A program made the position numbers and the translations under genes. Under the pieces are notes generated by a model, which saw only the letters and a program-made list of their open reading frames with translations, was not told the DNA's origin and made no database searches. A stretch of DNA of 64,000 nucleotides, taken from NCBI RefSeq assembly GCF_014697105.1, contig NZ_JACJRF010000011.1, positions 62,001-126,000 of the forward strand, given 5' to 3'. This stretch comes from Anabaena subtropica FACHB-260 (GTDB lineage Bacteria > Cyanobacteriota > Cyanobacteriia > Cyanobacteriales > Nostocaceae). Shown piece after piece: positions 25,653 through 36,104 of this stretch (its first letter is position 1; each line of letters opens with the position of its first letter).

Positions 25653-28600
25653 TTACAACAGAGAAATATGAGTATTACTCAGGGCAGCCTGATTAGATAG
25701 GTGGGCAATCTTGATTTGTGCAGTGCCACCCAGACCATCAGCATCAAAGAATAGATTACCAGTGGATTGATCATAGATAAAGCGATCGCCTCCGGCGGGG
25801 CGTAGCCCATCGCTTGCTGTTGTCGCACTCGCACCTAGTCGGAACAACTGGGAGTCAAGTTGTACACCCCAATGTTCACTCAATCCAAATTCAGATGTAG
25901 AGATGAAAATTGTGTCATCTAGAACATTGAAATCATTGATAGTATCAAAGTCACCAACCAAAGGTAAGCTCAGATGAAAGCTATCTTTGCCAGCACCACC
26001 AATCAATATATCTTTACCCTGACCACCAATGAGTATGTCATCACCTTGACCACCATTTAGCCTGTCGTTCCCATCTCCACCTTGCAAAATATCATTACCA
26101 TCGCCACCAGAGACATTATCAGCACCCACACCCCCATTAAAGGTGTCATCACCTCCGCCTAAGTCAACCACGGAATTGGCATAATTACCCAGCAAGGTAA
26201 TTACATCATTGCCATCACGGGGGTCGTTACTGATGGGTTCGTCGCCCTTCAAGTTGATGAAGAAACGAGGATTATTCATAGTGACGGTAATGATATCATC
26301 TCCATAACCGCCCGTAATCTTACCATCTGAGCGGGGTGCATCGTTGGGGTTGGTGTTGTTATCCCAACTGGGGGCAAAAGTAATAGTGATTGTGTCGTTA
26401 CCAAGTCCACCGTGAGCAGCAAAAATACCGTCTGGGTCAGTAATAACATCATTACCATCGCCACCAAACAGGCGATCGCCATCACCTCTACCACCAACAA
26501 TAGTATCATTGCCGCCACCACCATCAACAAAATCGTTGCCATCTCCACCATTGATGACTTCATTTTGGTCAGTGCCAACTAAGTTATCAGCATTATCTGT
26601 ACCATTAATTACCTGAATATTAGATACAGGCAAAGCCCAAAGTTGATAGCCAATATTGCTATTTGCGAGGAAATACAACGTATCATCGGCAAAGGTCAAT
26701 TCTCTAGGATTGGAGGACTCAGCACCCGGATTGACAATATCCGTCAGTACTATTAAGCTTCCCGTGCTTTCGTCAATTGTCCACAACTCATTTCCATAAG
26801 TCGGGTTAGATGCAGTAAAATACAGCCTGCCATTGATATCAACTGGCATACCGATAGAGGTAAATTCATATTCTGCAAAGATATCTCTGAGTCGTACAAC
26901 ATTACTTGTACTTGCATCAATCTTCCACACGTCATTACTACTACCATCATTTGCGATGAAGTAAAGAGTGTCATCGATATTATTAAAATCTCTAGGATTG
27001 GCAGACCCAATACCTGGATTAATATCAGAGACAAGTACTGCATTGCCTGTATTACTGTCTATTTCCCATAACTCTGTTCCAGTGCTGCCATCATTGGCAG
27101 TAAAGTAAAGCGTGTCATTAAAGATAAACAGTTGACTGACTAAGGAATCACCAGAACCAGGATTGATATCTGTTAACCGTACTGGGTTATTGGTGGGGTC
27201 AATTTTCCACAACTCATTACCAGTTATCCCGTCATTGGCAATAAAGTACAACGTACCATTAATGTTGGTCAGATTCTCTGGTGATAAATCAGCAAAACTC
27301 GGATTGATATCCCTTAACCTCACTGGGTCATCAGTATGATCAATCTTCCATAATTCTCTACCAAAGTTGTCATTATTAGCAGTGAAGTACAGAATGCCAT
27401 CAACATCAGTCAGATTACTAATGGAGGGATAATCTAGAGCAGAACTAATTTCTATTATTTGTACTGGGTTGCCTGTGGTTGAGTCAATGTTCCACAGTGA
27501 AGACGTGTAAACAACTCCAGTCTGGTTGCCCTCTTCATCGACTTCATAAGTTGCCGTTTCAATCACATAATAGGATATGCCATCAATCTCATCATATTCA
27601 CCAATGTAACTGAAACTGGGAAACTCTTGATTGGCAGTGACAAGCAGTACAAATTCCCCTGTATTTTCGTCAATCTTCCACAACGTCGTAGAGAAATCCC
27701 CAAAGTTGAAAGATGTAAAGTAAATTGTGCCATTGATGTTCTTGGGAGGTGTATCTTCATCAAATCGAACCCCATAAATATATGGCTCGATTGGTTGACC
27801 TGTAGATATATCAACTTGACGGATTGAAACATCATAACTAAAGCGACCTCGGGTGATGATATAAGGTCTATTGTTCAGAATAATCGGAGAATCATAAGAC
27901 CTGTCAGGAATCTCTTCAGAGGGGGAAAGTGCTACTGCTTCATTTGTGTTGCTATCAATTGTCCAGAGTTCAGCACTTGTTCCCCCGAACGGATATGACC
28001 CTTGTCTTGCTGCAAAAAAGTATAAAGTATCATTGAAGCTAAATAGATCGCTAACACCATCATCGAAAGGGGATTGTAGATAAATACCTCGAACAGGATA
28101 TGGTGCAGAAATGTTGAGGTTAACAGTAGCGGTGCTTATACCTCCGTTTCCATCACTAACAGTGTAAGTTAAACTGTCTAAGCCATAGTATCCATTGTCG
28201 GGTGTGTAAGTATATGTTCCATCATTATTATTGACTAAAGTACCGTGACCAGGTTGACTCAAACTAGTCACTGACAGAACATCACCATCTGCATCTGCAT
28301 CGTTTCCTAAGAGAGTAGCAACACTAATAATAACGGGTGTATTGGTTGCTGTGATGATTGTGTCGTCTCCCACAATGGGATTGTAGTTAGTCAAATTACT
28401 TACAGGCAATGCCCACAACTCTCTATTGTTGATGTAGTTGTCAGGATTCACGTATGTGAAATAAAGAATGCCATCGACGTAGGCGAGGTCATCAGGATAA
28501 GAATTTCCAGAACCAGGATTTATATCAGTAATTCTTACTGGTTTGCCAGTATTATTGTCAACTTGCCATAGTTCAGTTCCATTGCTGCCGTCATTAGCAA

Positions 28601-31600
28601 TAAAGTAAAGTGTGCCATCACCGTTGATGAGATGGGAGGGATTGGAATCACCTGCACCCGGATTTATATCCCTAACTAAAACCGCGTTACCTGTATTGTC
28701 AATTTTCCACAACTCTATGCCGTTGCTACCGTCATTAGCAGTAAAGTAAAGTGTGCCATTAACGTTGGTTAGGTTATATAAATTTGAAGAACCAGAACCC
28801 GGATTTATATCCCTGACTAAGACCGCGTTACCTGCATTGTCAACTTTCCACAATTCATCACCACTAATACCGTTATTAGCAACGAAGTAAAGTGTATCAT
28901 TGACATTGATCAGACTGGAGGGATTGGCAGAAATAGAAACCGAATTTATAAGCGTGACTCTCACTGCATTACCCGTATTATTGTCAATTGTCCACAACTC
29001 TCTGCCGTCGATACCCTCATAAGCAACGAAGTAAAGTGTGCCATTAACGTTAATGAGGTTGGAGGGATTGAGATTTATCCCCGTGACTGTCACTGCATCA
29101 TCGGTGTTATTATCAATCTTCCATAACTTTGACTCGCCAGTATAATTGTTATTAACAACGAAATAAAGTGTGTCATTAACGTTGGTTAGGTAAGATATAT
29201 CCAAAAATTCATAATTTTGATTGATATTTGTGATTTCGACCGCATTACCAGTATTATTGTCAATTCTCCACAACCCATACCCTTGACCATAAATACCGTA
29301 TGCAGTGAAGTAAAATGTGCCATTAGCATTGGTCAGATTTTCAGGTTGAGAATACCCAACTAGATTAAAACTTGCCGTTTGAAAAACTTTGCCAGTGGTA
29401 CTATCAATACTTAATAAGAGCGTCCTACCACTATCATTATCAGCAGTAAAGTAAAGTACGTCATTGATAATAGTCAGATTGCTGGAGTTAGCATACTTCA
29501 AGATGGAATTTGTAGCCGTGAGTGAGTACGGCTGCTTTGACACCGCCGGAAATTGGTTCACTGTTAGATTGACGATCGCAGTACTGGTATTTCCCTGACC
29601 ATCACTAATAGTGTAAGTAAATCTATCTACACCGTAGTAATCTTCAGCAGGGGTGTATGTGTAAGTACCATCATTGTTATTTACTAAATTGCCCTGCTTT
29701 GGTTGGGTGGCAGCAGTAACTACCAGATTATCGCCGTCTAAGTCTGCATCATTGGCTAAGAGTGCTGCTGTGCTGATAATGACGGGTGTATTTTGGTCAG
29801 TATTAAAACTGTCGTTGGCTGCAAAGGGGGTACGATTAGCTAAAATATCAGATATAGATAACGCCCAAAGTTCTTGACCATTGATACCGTCATCAGCAGT
29901 AAAGTAGAGCTTACCATTGACATGAACTAGATTATGGGGAAAAGAATTACCAGACCCTGGATTAATATCTGTGACTCTGACTGCGTTGCCAGTAACATTG
30001 TCAATCCTCCACAACTCATAACCGTGGTTGTTGTCAGATGCAGTGAAGTAAAGTATGCCATCGATGTTGGTTAGACTATTGCCAGGATTAGAGAACATAG
30101 ACCCCGGATAGCTACCCGTGACTCTGACTGCGCTACCCGTGGTGTCGTCGATTCGCCAAAACTCTGCGCCGTTAGTGTTGTTATATATATAAAAGTAAAC
30201 CGTGCCGTTAACATCATCCAGGATATAAGGATTAGAATACCCAGACCCTAGATTCATTGCTGTGAGTTGTACAGCATTACCTGTAGTGTTGTCTATCCTA
30301 TACCACTCATCACTAGTAGTGTCGTCTGTTACTCTGAAGTAAAGCGTATTATTGAAGTTTCTTAGGTTGCTAATAAAAGGATTTTCTAATCTCGCATCGA
30401 TACCGGCCACTTCCACAGCGTTGCCTGTAGTGTTATCTATCCTATACAATCTATAAATATTGCTTTCATATACTGTGAAATAAAGGATACCATTGACGTT
30501 GGTCAGGAAGTCAGCATTGGATGCACCCTCGATTAGCACAGGATTGCCTGTTGTATTGTCAATTCTCCACAAGTCTGCCCGATTGCTGCCGTCATTTGCT
30601 CGGAAGTAAAGCGTGCCATCAACGTTAATCAAGTTATTGGGAAAGGAACTGTCAAACCCTGGATTAATATCTGCCACCTGTACAGCATTACCTGTAGTGT
30701 TGTCTATCCTCCACAGCTCATTGCCGTTAGTGTTATGACTCGCTGTGAAGTAAAGCGTGCCATTGACATTAGTCCAGTTATTGGGAGAGGAAAACCAAGA
30801 CCCAGAATTGATATCCGTGACTCGCACAGCTTTACCTGTAGTGTTGTCTATCCTCCACAACTCATAACCACTGATGCCATCATTTGCTCTAAAGTAAAGC
30901 GTGCCATTGACGTTAGTCAGTTCATTCAAAAAAGAAGACCCAGACCCAGAATTGATATCTGTGATTCGGACTGCATCGCCTGTAGTATTGTCAACCCTCC
31001 ATAACTGATTGCCATATATACCATCATTAGCTGTAAAGTAAAGCGTGCCATCAACGTTGAGTGGGTTGGAGATGGAGGAAGAAGCAAGCCCTGGATTGAT
31101 ATCTTTAACTAAGTATGGTGCAGTTAACACAGACTCATAAGCCTTCATTGTTGCTGAACTAAATGCTAGTTCCAACACACCACTACCCGTTTGTACTTCT
31201 AAGTTCCAGTTACCCCCCAAAGACGCGCTCCCAGTTAAGTCTTTGGAGGCGGCGACTATAGTATTGGTTAACTCGCTTAATTTCTCTACAAATACCTTGC
31301 CTTGTGTTCCTGCTGCTACATTGCAACCATACAGCAGTATCTGAGCAGTTTTTGTTAGTGCGTGACTCCAGTTTTGCAATTGACTGGCATAGTAAAATAA
31401 AGTATTTACATTTAGGCTGGCTGTCCCTAATTGCACACTACCACAGTTGCCATGAGAAACAATATGGATACTAGAAATTCCTTGACGCTGTGCCAATACT
31501 TGACTAATTTGTTCTACTCCGTCTTGTTTGCAGTTGAGAATAATGACTTCAATTCCTGCTACAACTCCCGTGATTAAACTTTGGTAGTTTTCTACGGCAG

Positions 31601-31682
31601 TATCCATAAAGACAATGCTATTGTCTTTATTCCCAGAAACTAATTGATATAGTGGTTTGACGAGAGTATTTATTTGAGACAT
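25653..31682 (-). CDS. Giant repeat protein with DUF4347, ELW repeats, cadherin-like and RTX domains
   Basis: 2009 residues. (1) DUF4347 domain, about 20-175 (HIVSHGNCGSVQLG, ILLYGCNVAAG). (2) Long series of about 46-residue repeats with core LYFTANDG..GxELWRIDN, about 190-615. (3) A cadherin/Ig-like unit (ANDADLDGDNL... TYTYTPAEDYYG), about 617-712. (4) More ELW repeats. (5) A second cadherin-like unit, about 1104-1194. (6) Further ELW repeats to about 1690. (7) RTX repeats (GGDGNDxxxGG) with a hemolysin-type C-terminus, about 1694-2009. This layout marks a type I-secreted, Ca2+-binding surface protein, perhaps for adhesion or sheath. No T1SS genes are adjacent. Start ATG at 31682. Confidence 0.88.
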   Translation of the reverse strand: MSQINTLVKPLYQLVSGNKDNSIVFMDTAVENYQSLITGVVAGIEVIILNCKQDGVEQISQVLAQRQGISSIHIVSHGNCGSVQLGTASLNVNTLFYYASQLQNWSHALTKTAQILLYGCNVAAGTQGKVFVEKLSELTNTIVAASKDLTGSASLGGNWNLEVQTGSGVLELAFSSATMKAYESVLTAPYLVKDINPGLASSSISNPLNVDGTLYFTANDGIYGNQLWRVDNTTGDAVRITDINSGSGSSFLNELTNVNGTLYFRANDGISGYELWRIDNTTGKAVRVTDINSGSWFSSPNNWTNVNGTLYFTASHNTNGNELWRIDNTTGNAVQVADINPGFDSSFPNNLINVDGTLYFRANDGSNRADLWRIDNTTGNPVLIEGASNADFLTNVNGILYFTVYESNIYRLYRIDNTTGNAVEVAGIDARLENPFISNLRNFNNTLYFRVTDDTTSDEWYRIDNTTGNAVQLTAMNLGSGYSNPYILDDVNGTVYFYIYNNTNGAEFWRIDDTTGSAVRVTGSYPGSMFSNPGNSLTNIDGILYFTASDNNHGYELWRIDNVTGNAVRVTDINPGSGNSFPHNLVHVNGKLYFTADDGINGQELWALSISDILANRTPFAANDSFNTDQNTPVIISTAALLANDADLDGDNLVVTAATQPKQGNLVNNNDGTYTYTPAEDYYGVDRFTYTISDGQGNTSTAIVNLTVNQFPAVSKQPYSLTATNSILKYANSSNLTIINDVLYFTADNDSGRTLLLSIDSTTGKVFQTASFNLVGYSQPENLTNANGTFYFTAYGIYGQGYGLWRIDNNTGNAVEITNINQNYEFLDISYLTNVNDTLYFVVNNNYTGESKLWKIDNNTDDAVTVTGINLNPSNLINVNGTLYFVAYEGIDGRELWTIDNNTGNAVRVTLINSVSISANPSSLINVNDTLYFVANNGISGDELWKVDNAGNAVLVRDINPGSGSSNLYNLTNVNGTLYFTANDGSNGIELWKIDNTGNAVLVRDINPGAGDSNPSHLINGDGTLYFIANDGSNGTELWQVDNNTGKPVRITDINPGSGNSYPDDLAYVDGILYFTYVNPDNYINNRELWALPVSNLTNYNPIVGDDTIITATNTPVIISVATLLGNDADADGDVLSVTSLSQPGHGTLVNNNDGTYTYTPDNGYYGLDSLTYTVSDGNGGISTATVNLNISAPYPVRGIYLQSPFDDGVSDLFSFNDTLYFFAARQGSYPFGGTSAELWTIDSNTNEAVALSPSEEIPDRSYDSPIILNNRPYIITRGRFSYDVSIRQVDISTGQPIEPYIYGVRFDEDTPPKNINGTIYFTSFNFGDFSTTLWKIDENTGEFVLLVTANQEFPSFSYIGEYDEIDGISYYVIETATYEVDEEGNQTGVVYTSSLWNIDSTTGNPVQIIEISSALDYPSISNLTDVDGILYFTANNDNFGRELWKIDHTDDPVRLRDINPSFADLSPENLTNINGTLYFIANDGITGNELWKIDPTNNPVRLTDINPGSGDSLVSQLFIFNDTLYFTANDGSTGTELWEIDSNTGNAVLVSDINPGIGSANPRDFNNIDDTLYFIANDGSSNDVWKIDASTSNVVRLRDIFAEYEFTSIGMPVDINGRLYFTASNPTYGNELWTIDESTGSLIVLTDIVNPGAESSNPRELTFADDTLYFLANSNIGYQLWALPVSNIQVINGTDNADNLVGTDQNEVINGGDGNDFVDGGGGNDTIVGGRGDGDRLFGGDGNDVITDPDGIFAAHGGLGNDTITITFAPSWDNNTNPNDAPRSDGKITGGYGDDIITVTMNNPRFFINLKGDEPISNDPRDGNDVITLLGNYANSVVDLGGGDDTFNGGVGADNVSGGDGNDILQGGDGNDRLNGGQGDDILIGGQGKDILIGGAGKDSFHLSLPLVGDFDTINDFNVLDDTIFISTSEFGLSEHWGVQLDSQLFRLGASATTASDGLRPAGGDRFIYDQSTGNLFFDADGLGGTAQIKIAHLSNQAALSNTHISLL

Positions 31683-32251
31683 AGTTATTGATTTGGGTTA
31701 TTAATTTTTTCGTAGAAAATTTTCAGATGTAATTTATCAACTGAATATACAAGTTGTAAGTCTTATCTGCACGGAATTAAGACTGAGTTAAGTTTAATAT
31801 TTACTTAATAGATGACTGCTGAAATTTGACAATATAAACACAATTATTTAACAAACTACTGTGTAACTAAAAATATTGCAAGTGTTTTGTTTTCATAACT
31901 TTATATTGTGGTTGCGCCACCGATATCCTATGAATACGGGGTGAGAATGGAACGCTAAAACCGAACTTCACCATCCAGGGAAATAACTTCAAGCGTTCGC
32001 CAGCAATCATTGAACACCATTAGCATCGCTTGATTGTGAACAATGCTTGCAGGTACGGTCTAGTAGTCTGCCAAGTTAAGTTTGCAAGGTTAATAGCAGC
32101 AAAAAAATCTCTTTCTCCCCCTGCTTCCCCTGCTCCCCCTGCTTGCCTTAGCCTAGCAATTTTGGGTTGGTGAACTACTAGCCACCCTTGATCGCTTGCT
32201 GCATACCCTGTACCATGAACTCATCTTTGGTCAAATCAAACAAAAAACATC
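31683..32251. other. Intergenic region holding a MITE-like element
   Basis: 569 bp between divergent genes. The left part is AT-rich and should contain the promoter of the giant gene. From 32060 to 32181 a short inverted-repeat element is present (listed separately). I see no coding sequence. Confidence 0.4.
32060..32181. repeat. MITE-like element with 15-bp imperfect terminal inverted repeats
   Basis: CTAGTAGTCTGCCAA (32060-32074) and TTGGTGAACTACTAG (32167-32181) match as inverted repeats in 13 of 15 positions and enclose 92 bp without coding capacity, including a CTGCTTCCCCTGCTCCCC tract. Confidence 0.5.
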
Positions 32252-32635
32252 ATGGATGCCACCCACAAAGCCCAGGTCATTGCTAACGAGAAAAATCTCC
32301 TCTCAGCGATGAAAACTAATAACGTGGAACTTTTGGATAAACTGCTTCACGATGAGCTTTTGTTTAACGGGCCTAGTGGCGAAACGGCAACCAAAGCGAT
32401 GGATCTGAAAAATTACCGTTCGGGAAACATCAACCTGCATACAGTTGAATCGAGTGATCTAATACTAAGTGTGGTCGGAGACGATGTTGTTGTTGCCGTC
32501 ACGGTAGAGATACAAGGAAACTATTTAGGGCAAGAAATTAATGGCAAATTCCGCTATCTCAGGGTTTGGAAGCTATTTGAAAACAACTGGAAAGTGATTG
32601 CAGGAAGCGTGGTTACGCTAAGTACCGACAACTGA
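32252..32635 (+). CDS. SnoaL/NTF2-like protein (DUF4440 type)
   Basis: 127 residues. The pattern ANEKNLLSAMKTNNVELLDK..LHDELLFNGPSGE, with a central beta part and VWKLFENNWKVIAGSVV at the end, is typical of the small cone-shaped NTF2-like fold. Members are enzymes, association domains or ligand binders, and no catalytic residue can be assigned here. A good terminator follows. Other genes of this fold occur at 53.5-55.4 and 62.3 kb. Confidence 0.75.
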   Translation: MDATHKAQVIANEKNLLSAMKTNNVELLDKLLHDELLFNGPSGETATKAMDLKNYRSGNINLHTVESSDLILSVVGDDVVVAVTVEIQGNYLGQEINGKFRYLRVWKLFENNWKVIAGSVVTLSTDN

Positions 32636-32655
32636 AGACTGCTATTAATCTATTT

Positions 32656-32683
32656 CTCCTTTAACCAAAGGGGGCTTTTTTTT
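32656..32683 (+). terminator. Rho-independent terminator
   Basis: CTCCTTT (32656-32662) pairs with AAAGGGG (32667-32673, one G-T pair) around AACC, followed by GGC and eight T. Confidence 0.75.
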
Positions 32684-32858
32684 CGGAATGGGTTTTGGTG
32701 GAGGATTCCGGTGCTCTGCATTGCCGCCAACATTATAGACAATTTAAACCTGCACACCACTACCAAACTTATCCTCGATTGCGCGAACGGTGAGTTATAT
32801 ACGTGCCATTAGAACTTAATTTAGAAGGTTGCCAATTAGTAAATTTTATAGATATGCC

Positions 32859-33830
32859 ATGCCAATTTACGGGCCGGATGCAATTACTTTTGACGGTGTG
32901 AGTGGCGATCGCTATTGGTTCTATGAACCTTTTCCCTACACTGGAGTAGCTGATATTGATGAATGCTTAAGTGGCTTCCCAGTCGCTGTATTTCTCCCAA
33001 ATCATCGACCGAGACAAGAAACACCGCTAGTCATTGGTTTGCAAGGGATGTGTGCGCCCTATGGTTGGAACGCCTTTATAGTGCCAACGCTAATAGAAAT
33101 GGGGATCGCGGTAGCTTTATTCGATTCACCCTTAGGAGGCGAACGCAGTTTAGTACGTACCTCTACAACTTTAGTGCAGAACGAGATTAAGCCATTAATA
33201 GACCGGGGTATTCCTTTTGATACGGCACTATTTTTGTCTATATTTCGCACAACCGCCCGTGATATCGCCAAAATCAGAGAATTTTGTGGCGATCGCTACG
33301 GACTCACTGATTCACGCCTGGGATTATTTGGGGTGAGTATGGGAGTGCTGCTGTCTGCTTATGCTTTTACAGCCAATAGTCTGGGAGATAGGTTACTGGG
33401 AACTATTGGTCATGCTGATCTCCCATCCTTCGCTAAAAGTTGGGGTCGTTCATTTTTACCTGACTTAGCAGCTTCGCCCTTGGGAGGATTAGCAGAAGCG
33501 TTGTTGCAAAGGTTACAGCCTGATTTGAAACCTTTAGTAAAGCTTTTACAATTAACTAAAAATCTCAAATACCAGGATGAGTATGCTTGGGACTGCAACC
33601 CCATGAACTATATTGAGCAAGTCCAGCGACATCGTCGAGTCCGGTTTTTGATTGGTGCTAATGATTCCATTGTCAATATTAAAGATGCTCGTGCTTGCGC
33701 TGAAAAATTCCCCGATGGCGATTGTTTTGTTGTCCCAGGTATGGGACACGGAACCAGACAATCAGGTGTTTCATTTGTGGATCATGTGCGCTATTTCCTC
33801 GCCACACAATTAGGTGATTGGCGCAGTTAA
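32859..33830 (+). CDS. Alpha/beta hydrolase
   Basis: About 323 residues from the ATG at 32859; a TTG ten codons upstream directly abuts AGAAGG and is a possible alternative. The alpha/beta hydrolase core is visible: LVIGLQGMCAPYGWNAF near the oxyanion strand, the nucleophile elbow LGLFGVSMGVLLSAYA, a late Asp (LIGANDSIVN) and a His (VPGMGHGTRQSG), giving a complete Ser-Asp-His triad. No signal peptide. The substrate is not predictable. Confidence 0.8.
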   Translation: MPIYGPDAITFDGVSGDRYWFYEPFPYTGVADIDECLSGFPVAVFLPNHRPRQETPLVIGLQGMCAPYGWNAFIVPTLIEMGIAVALFDSPLGGERSLVRTSTTLVQNEIKPLIDRGIPFDTALFLSIFRTTARDIAKIREFCGDRYGLTDSRLGLFGVSMGVLLSAYAFTANSLGDRLLGTIGHADLPSFAKSWGRSFLPDLAASPLGGLAEALLQRLQPDLKPLVKLLQLTKNLKYQDEYAWDCNPMNYIEQVQRHRRVRFLIGANDSIVNIKDARACAEKFPDGDCFVVPGMGHGTRQSGVSFVDHVRYFLATQLGDWRS

Positions 33831-33852
33831 ATCTTTTGCCCTATTCCCTGGA

Positions 33853-35358
33853 TTAATTACGGCAAAATTTGCGATCGTTATCATGTTCTGGATATTGCCA
33901 TGAATAAGCAAAATGGCTCACTCCTTTGAGCTTGGAACCAAATTGGCGCAACGCCCGCATCTGTACTTCTAATGGGGGACGATTACTGACTGATTGTCCC
34001 CAATTCCCAGCTAAAGCAGGAATTACCTGTGTACCTGGTTTAGCCATGCTCAAGACTCGTTTTACTTGTTCCACAATACAATTAGCATTGCCGCAGGTAG
34101 CGTAAGACATGGGATGCCATTGTAAAGAATTAGGGAACTTATCCCAAGGTTGCAAGCGTGAATCATAACCTTGTCCTACCGTTTGGTTGCCATCAGGGAA
34201 GAAGACAACACCGGCAGGAATATTTGCTTGTTTGGGTGGATGAGTAGCTAAAGAGACAAAATCTATAATACCTTGCATGGAATGGGCAACTGCCAAAAGC
34301 CATAAATCCATTTGTAATATTGGTTGCCTGGCTGTAGGTGAAAGTAGTGACTTTTGCTGTGGAGGTATGACACGACCTTGCCACATAGGTTCAGCCTCTT
34401 GAGGATAAAGTCTATCAACATTGCTGATATCGGCTGCGGTTATGTAACCTTGACTCAAAAAGCGCCGGATCAAATCCAGTCCCTTATTATTCTGGGCGCG
34501 ACGAAATAAAGCCTGTTGGGTAGCCTCAGTAAATAGCCACAAATCTGAGACTTTGGTGGCGATAGAATCACTACCAGCTTGTCGTGGGTAGCGAATATAG
34601 TCAAATAATAAACCATCAGGACGACGACGCACGATTTCTTGTACCATGCGGTAGTAGTCACGTTTTGCTTGTTCGTTGTAAGGGTCGATGAAGACTTGAG
34701 AACTGTTATCTACAACGTATAAGCTAGTTTGTCCCTTGCCATTACGAGCGATCGCTCCATCCCGATCTCCCCGCAGCGCATAGTTATAACCAAAGTTCTT
34801 GGTGTACAACCAACCATAAACTTTTAAACCACGTTGTCGCCCTTTTTGAATTGCGGTAGCCATTAAATCAACTTTTTCTGCTCCTTTGGTGCGAATCACT
34901 GATGGCCAAACTGTCGGGTTAGCCGATGCAGGTAACAATACTTGCCCATCATAAAAGACTTCTAGGTAAACGTGGTTATAGCCACGATTGACCATCCGAT
35001 CCATAATTTGGTCTATAACTCCTGCTTTCATATCGCAGGGATATAGACGTATCCAAAGGGCTTGGATGTTTGGCCATGTACTGCTACGACATTTTTGTAG
35101 CTCCTGAGCGTGTTTTTTGATGAGCGCTTGGTAGCTTTTCTGGGCATCTTGATTGCCTTTGAGGGCAGATAAGCGTAAATTTTCTTTTGTTTGGGCTGCG
35201 GCTGGTGATAACTGACAAAATTCCGTTACCTGCGCCTGTGCAGGTTGTATCACCAAGTAGGGAATCAACAGGCTACCACTGAAAATTGCTGTTACCAACT
35301 GTTGGCAAAGTAATTTCACTCTCACATATTTCAAGGGACGGTTAGACATACTGGACAT
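33853..35358 (-). CDS. Secreted family 10-like glycosylhydrolase
   Basis: About 501 residues from the ATG at 35358 (an ATG at 35349 is also possible). A signal peptide (ATAIFSGSLLIPYLVIQPAQAQ) is followed by a short helical part and a TIM-barrel-like domain with ALWIRLYPCDM, NHVYLEVFYDGQVLLPAS, GLKVYGWLYTKNFGYNYA, VFIDPYNEQAKRDYYRMV and PDGLLFDYIRYPR. These are typical of the GHL10/DUF187-related glycosyl hydrolase-like proteins. The substrate is probably a cell-wall or exopolysaccharide glycan, which is inference. It is convergent with the hydrolase gene, 22 bp apart. Confidence 0.8.
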   Translation of the reverse strand: MSSMSNRPLKYVRVKLLCQQLVTAIFSGSLLIPYLVIQPAQAQVTEFCQLSPAAAQTKENLRLSALKGNQDAQKSYQALIKKHAQELQKCRSSTWPNIQALWIRLYPCDMKAGVIDQIMDRMVNRGYNHVYLEVFYDGQVLLPASANPTVWPSVIRTKGAEKVDLMATAIQKGRQRGLKVYGWLYTKNFGYNYALRGDRDGAIARNGKGQTSLYVVDNSSQVFIDPYNEQAKRDYYRMVQEIVRRRPDGLLFDYIRYPRQAGSDSIATKVSDLWLFTEATQQALFRRAQNNKGLDLIRRFLSQGYITAADISNVDRLYPQEAEPMWQGRVIPPQQKSLLSPTARQPILQMDLWLLAVAHSMQGIIDFVSLATHPPKQANIPAGVVFFPDGNQTVGQGYDSRLQPWDKFPNSLQWHPMSYATCGNANCIVEQVKRVLSMAKPGTQVIPALAGNWGQSVSNRPPLEVQMRALRQFGSKLKGVSHFAYSWQYPEHDNDRKFCRN

Positions 35359-35708
35359 GAAAAGAACAAAGCAATCATCATCCCAATTTCCGTAATCAGG
35401 ATGAATATGTATCAAATTTTATACGCCAAAAACAAAGATTTCCAGCTTGAATGCTAAAATCTATGTTTGTGTGATCAAATTCTTTATTCTGTAAAATTAT
35501 TAAAATTACTTAAGCAACAACATCCTACCAAAGGGATATTTGTTAGCTTTATCACTATAACGCTTGTGAATATTTTGAGCGATCGCCATCAAAGGCTTAA
35601 GACCTGAATATGCCTACTTAGTTAATTTTAAATTTTGTATTTTGAATTGTTTGAGTCAAGAGCCTTTGGTTTTGACTCTTGACTGTGTAAACTGGGGTAG
35701 TGGATAGT
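35359..35708. other. Intergenic region
   Basis: 350 bp. One HIP1 site (about 35579) and a short heptamer-like run (GAGTCAAGAGCC.. TTGACTCTTGACTG, 35651-35685) are the only recognisable items. Confidence 0.35.
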
Positions 35709-36104
35709 TTAAGCACCCCGCCTGAGTGCTGACTCTACCTGTTGGAACTCCTGCTCTATACGATTCTTCAGTTTTTGTGGTACGGGGCGGTTCGGGTAAG
35801 AACTGTAGTGTCCAGCTAAAGAGTTAAGAGCTGTTCGCATAGTAGTAAAGGAGCTAAGACCAGAAACAGAATTAACCCGTTGATAGCGAGCAGAAAAATC
35901 ATTAATTTTTTGTCGAGCTTCTGCTTGGATTGTAGTTTTTTCTGGTGAATCGTCGGCGATTTCTAGGGCTTGTCTCAATGTATTGACAACAGCCAAAGTA
36001 TCTTGGCGATAATCACCTGTTAAACTATCTGGACTACCACAGCCTACTAGACCAATAGCTACAACTAGGACAAGGGCAAGCAGACGTGACCAATAGCGCT
36101 TCAT
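35709..36104 (-). CDS. psb27: Photosystem II assembly lipoprotein Psb27
   Basis: About 131 residues from MKRYWSRLLA at 36104 (an ATG two codons upstream also fits). A lipoprotein signal ends in LVGC, with Cys22 to be lipidated. The mature four-helix part contains DYRQDTLAVVNTLRQALE, YQRVNSVSGLSSFTTMRTAL and SYPNRPVPQKLKNRI, all characteristic of Psb27. It binds CP43 on the lumenal side during photosystem II assembly and repair. The longer frame upstream is not coding. It forms a single gene unit. Confidence 0.93.
   Translation of the reverse strand: MKRYWSRLLALVLVVAIGLVGCGSPDSLTGDYRQDTLAVVNTLRQALEIADDSPEKTTIQAEARQKINDFSARYQRVNSVSGLSSFTTMRTALNSLAGHYSSYPNRPVPQKLKNRIEQEFQQVESALRRGA

Noticed and set aside
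26276-26578. 100-codon frame rich in Met/Leu inside the RTX region
   Set aside because: A frame shadow produced by the glycine/aspartate-rich RTX repeats of the giant gene.
25653-31682. Periodic DNA repeats of about 140 bp considered as a CRISPR-like or satellite array
   Set aside because: The period equals the ELW protein repeat and the reading frame is continuous, so it is coding.
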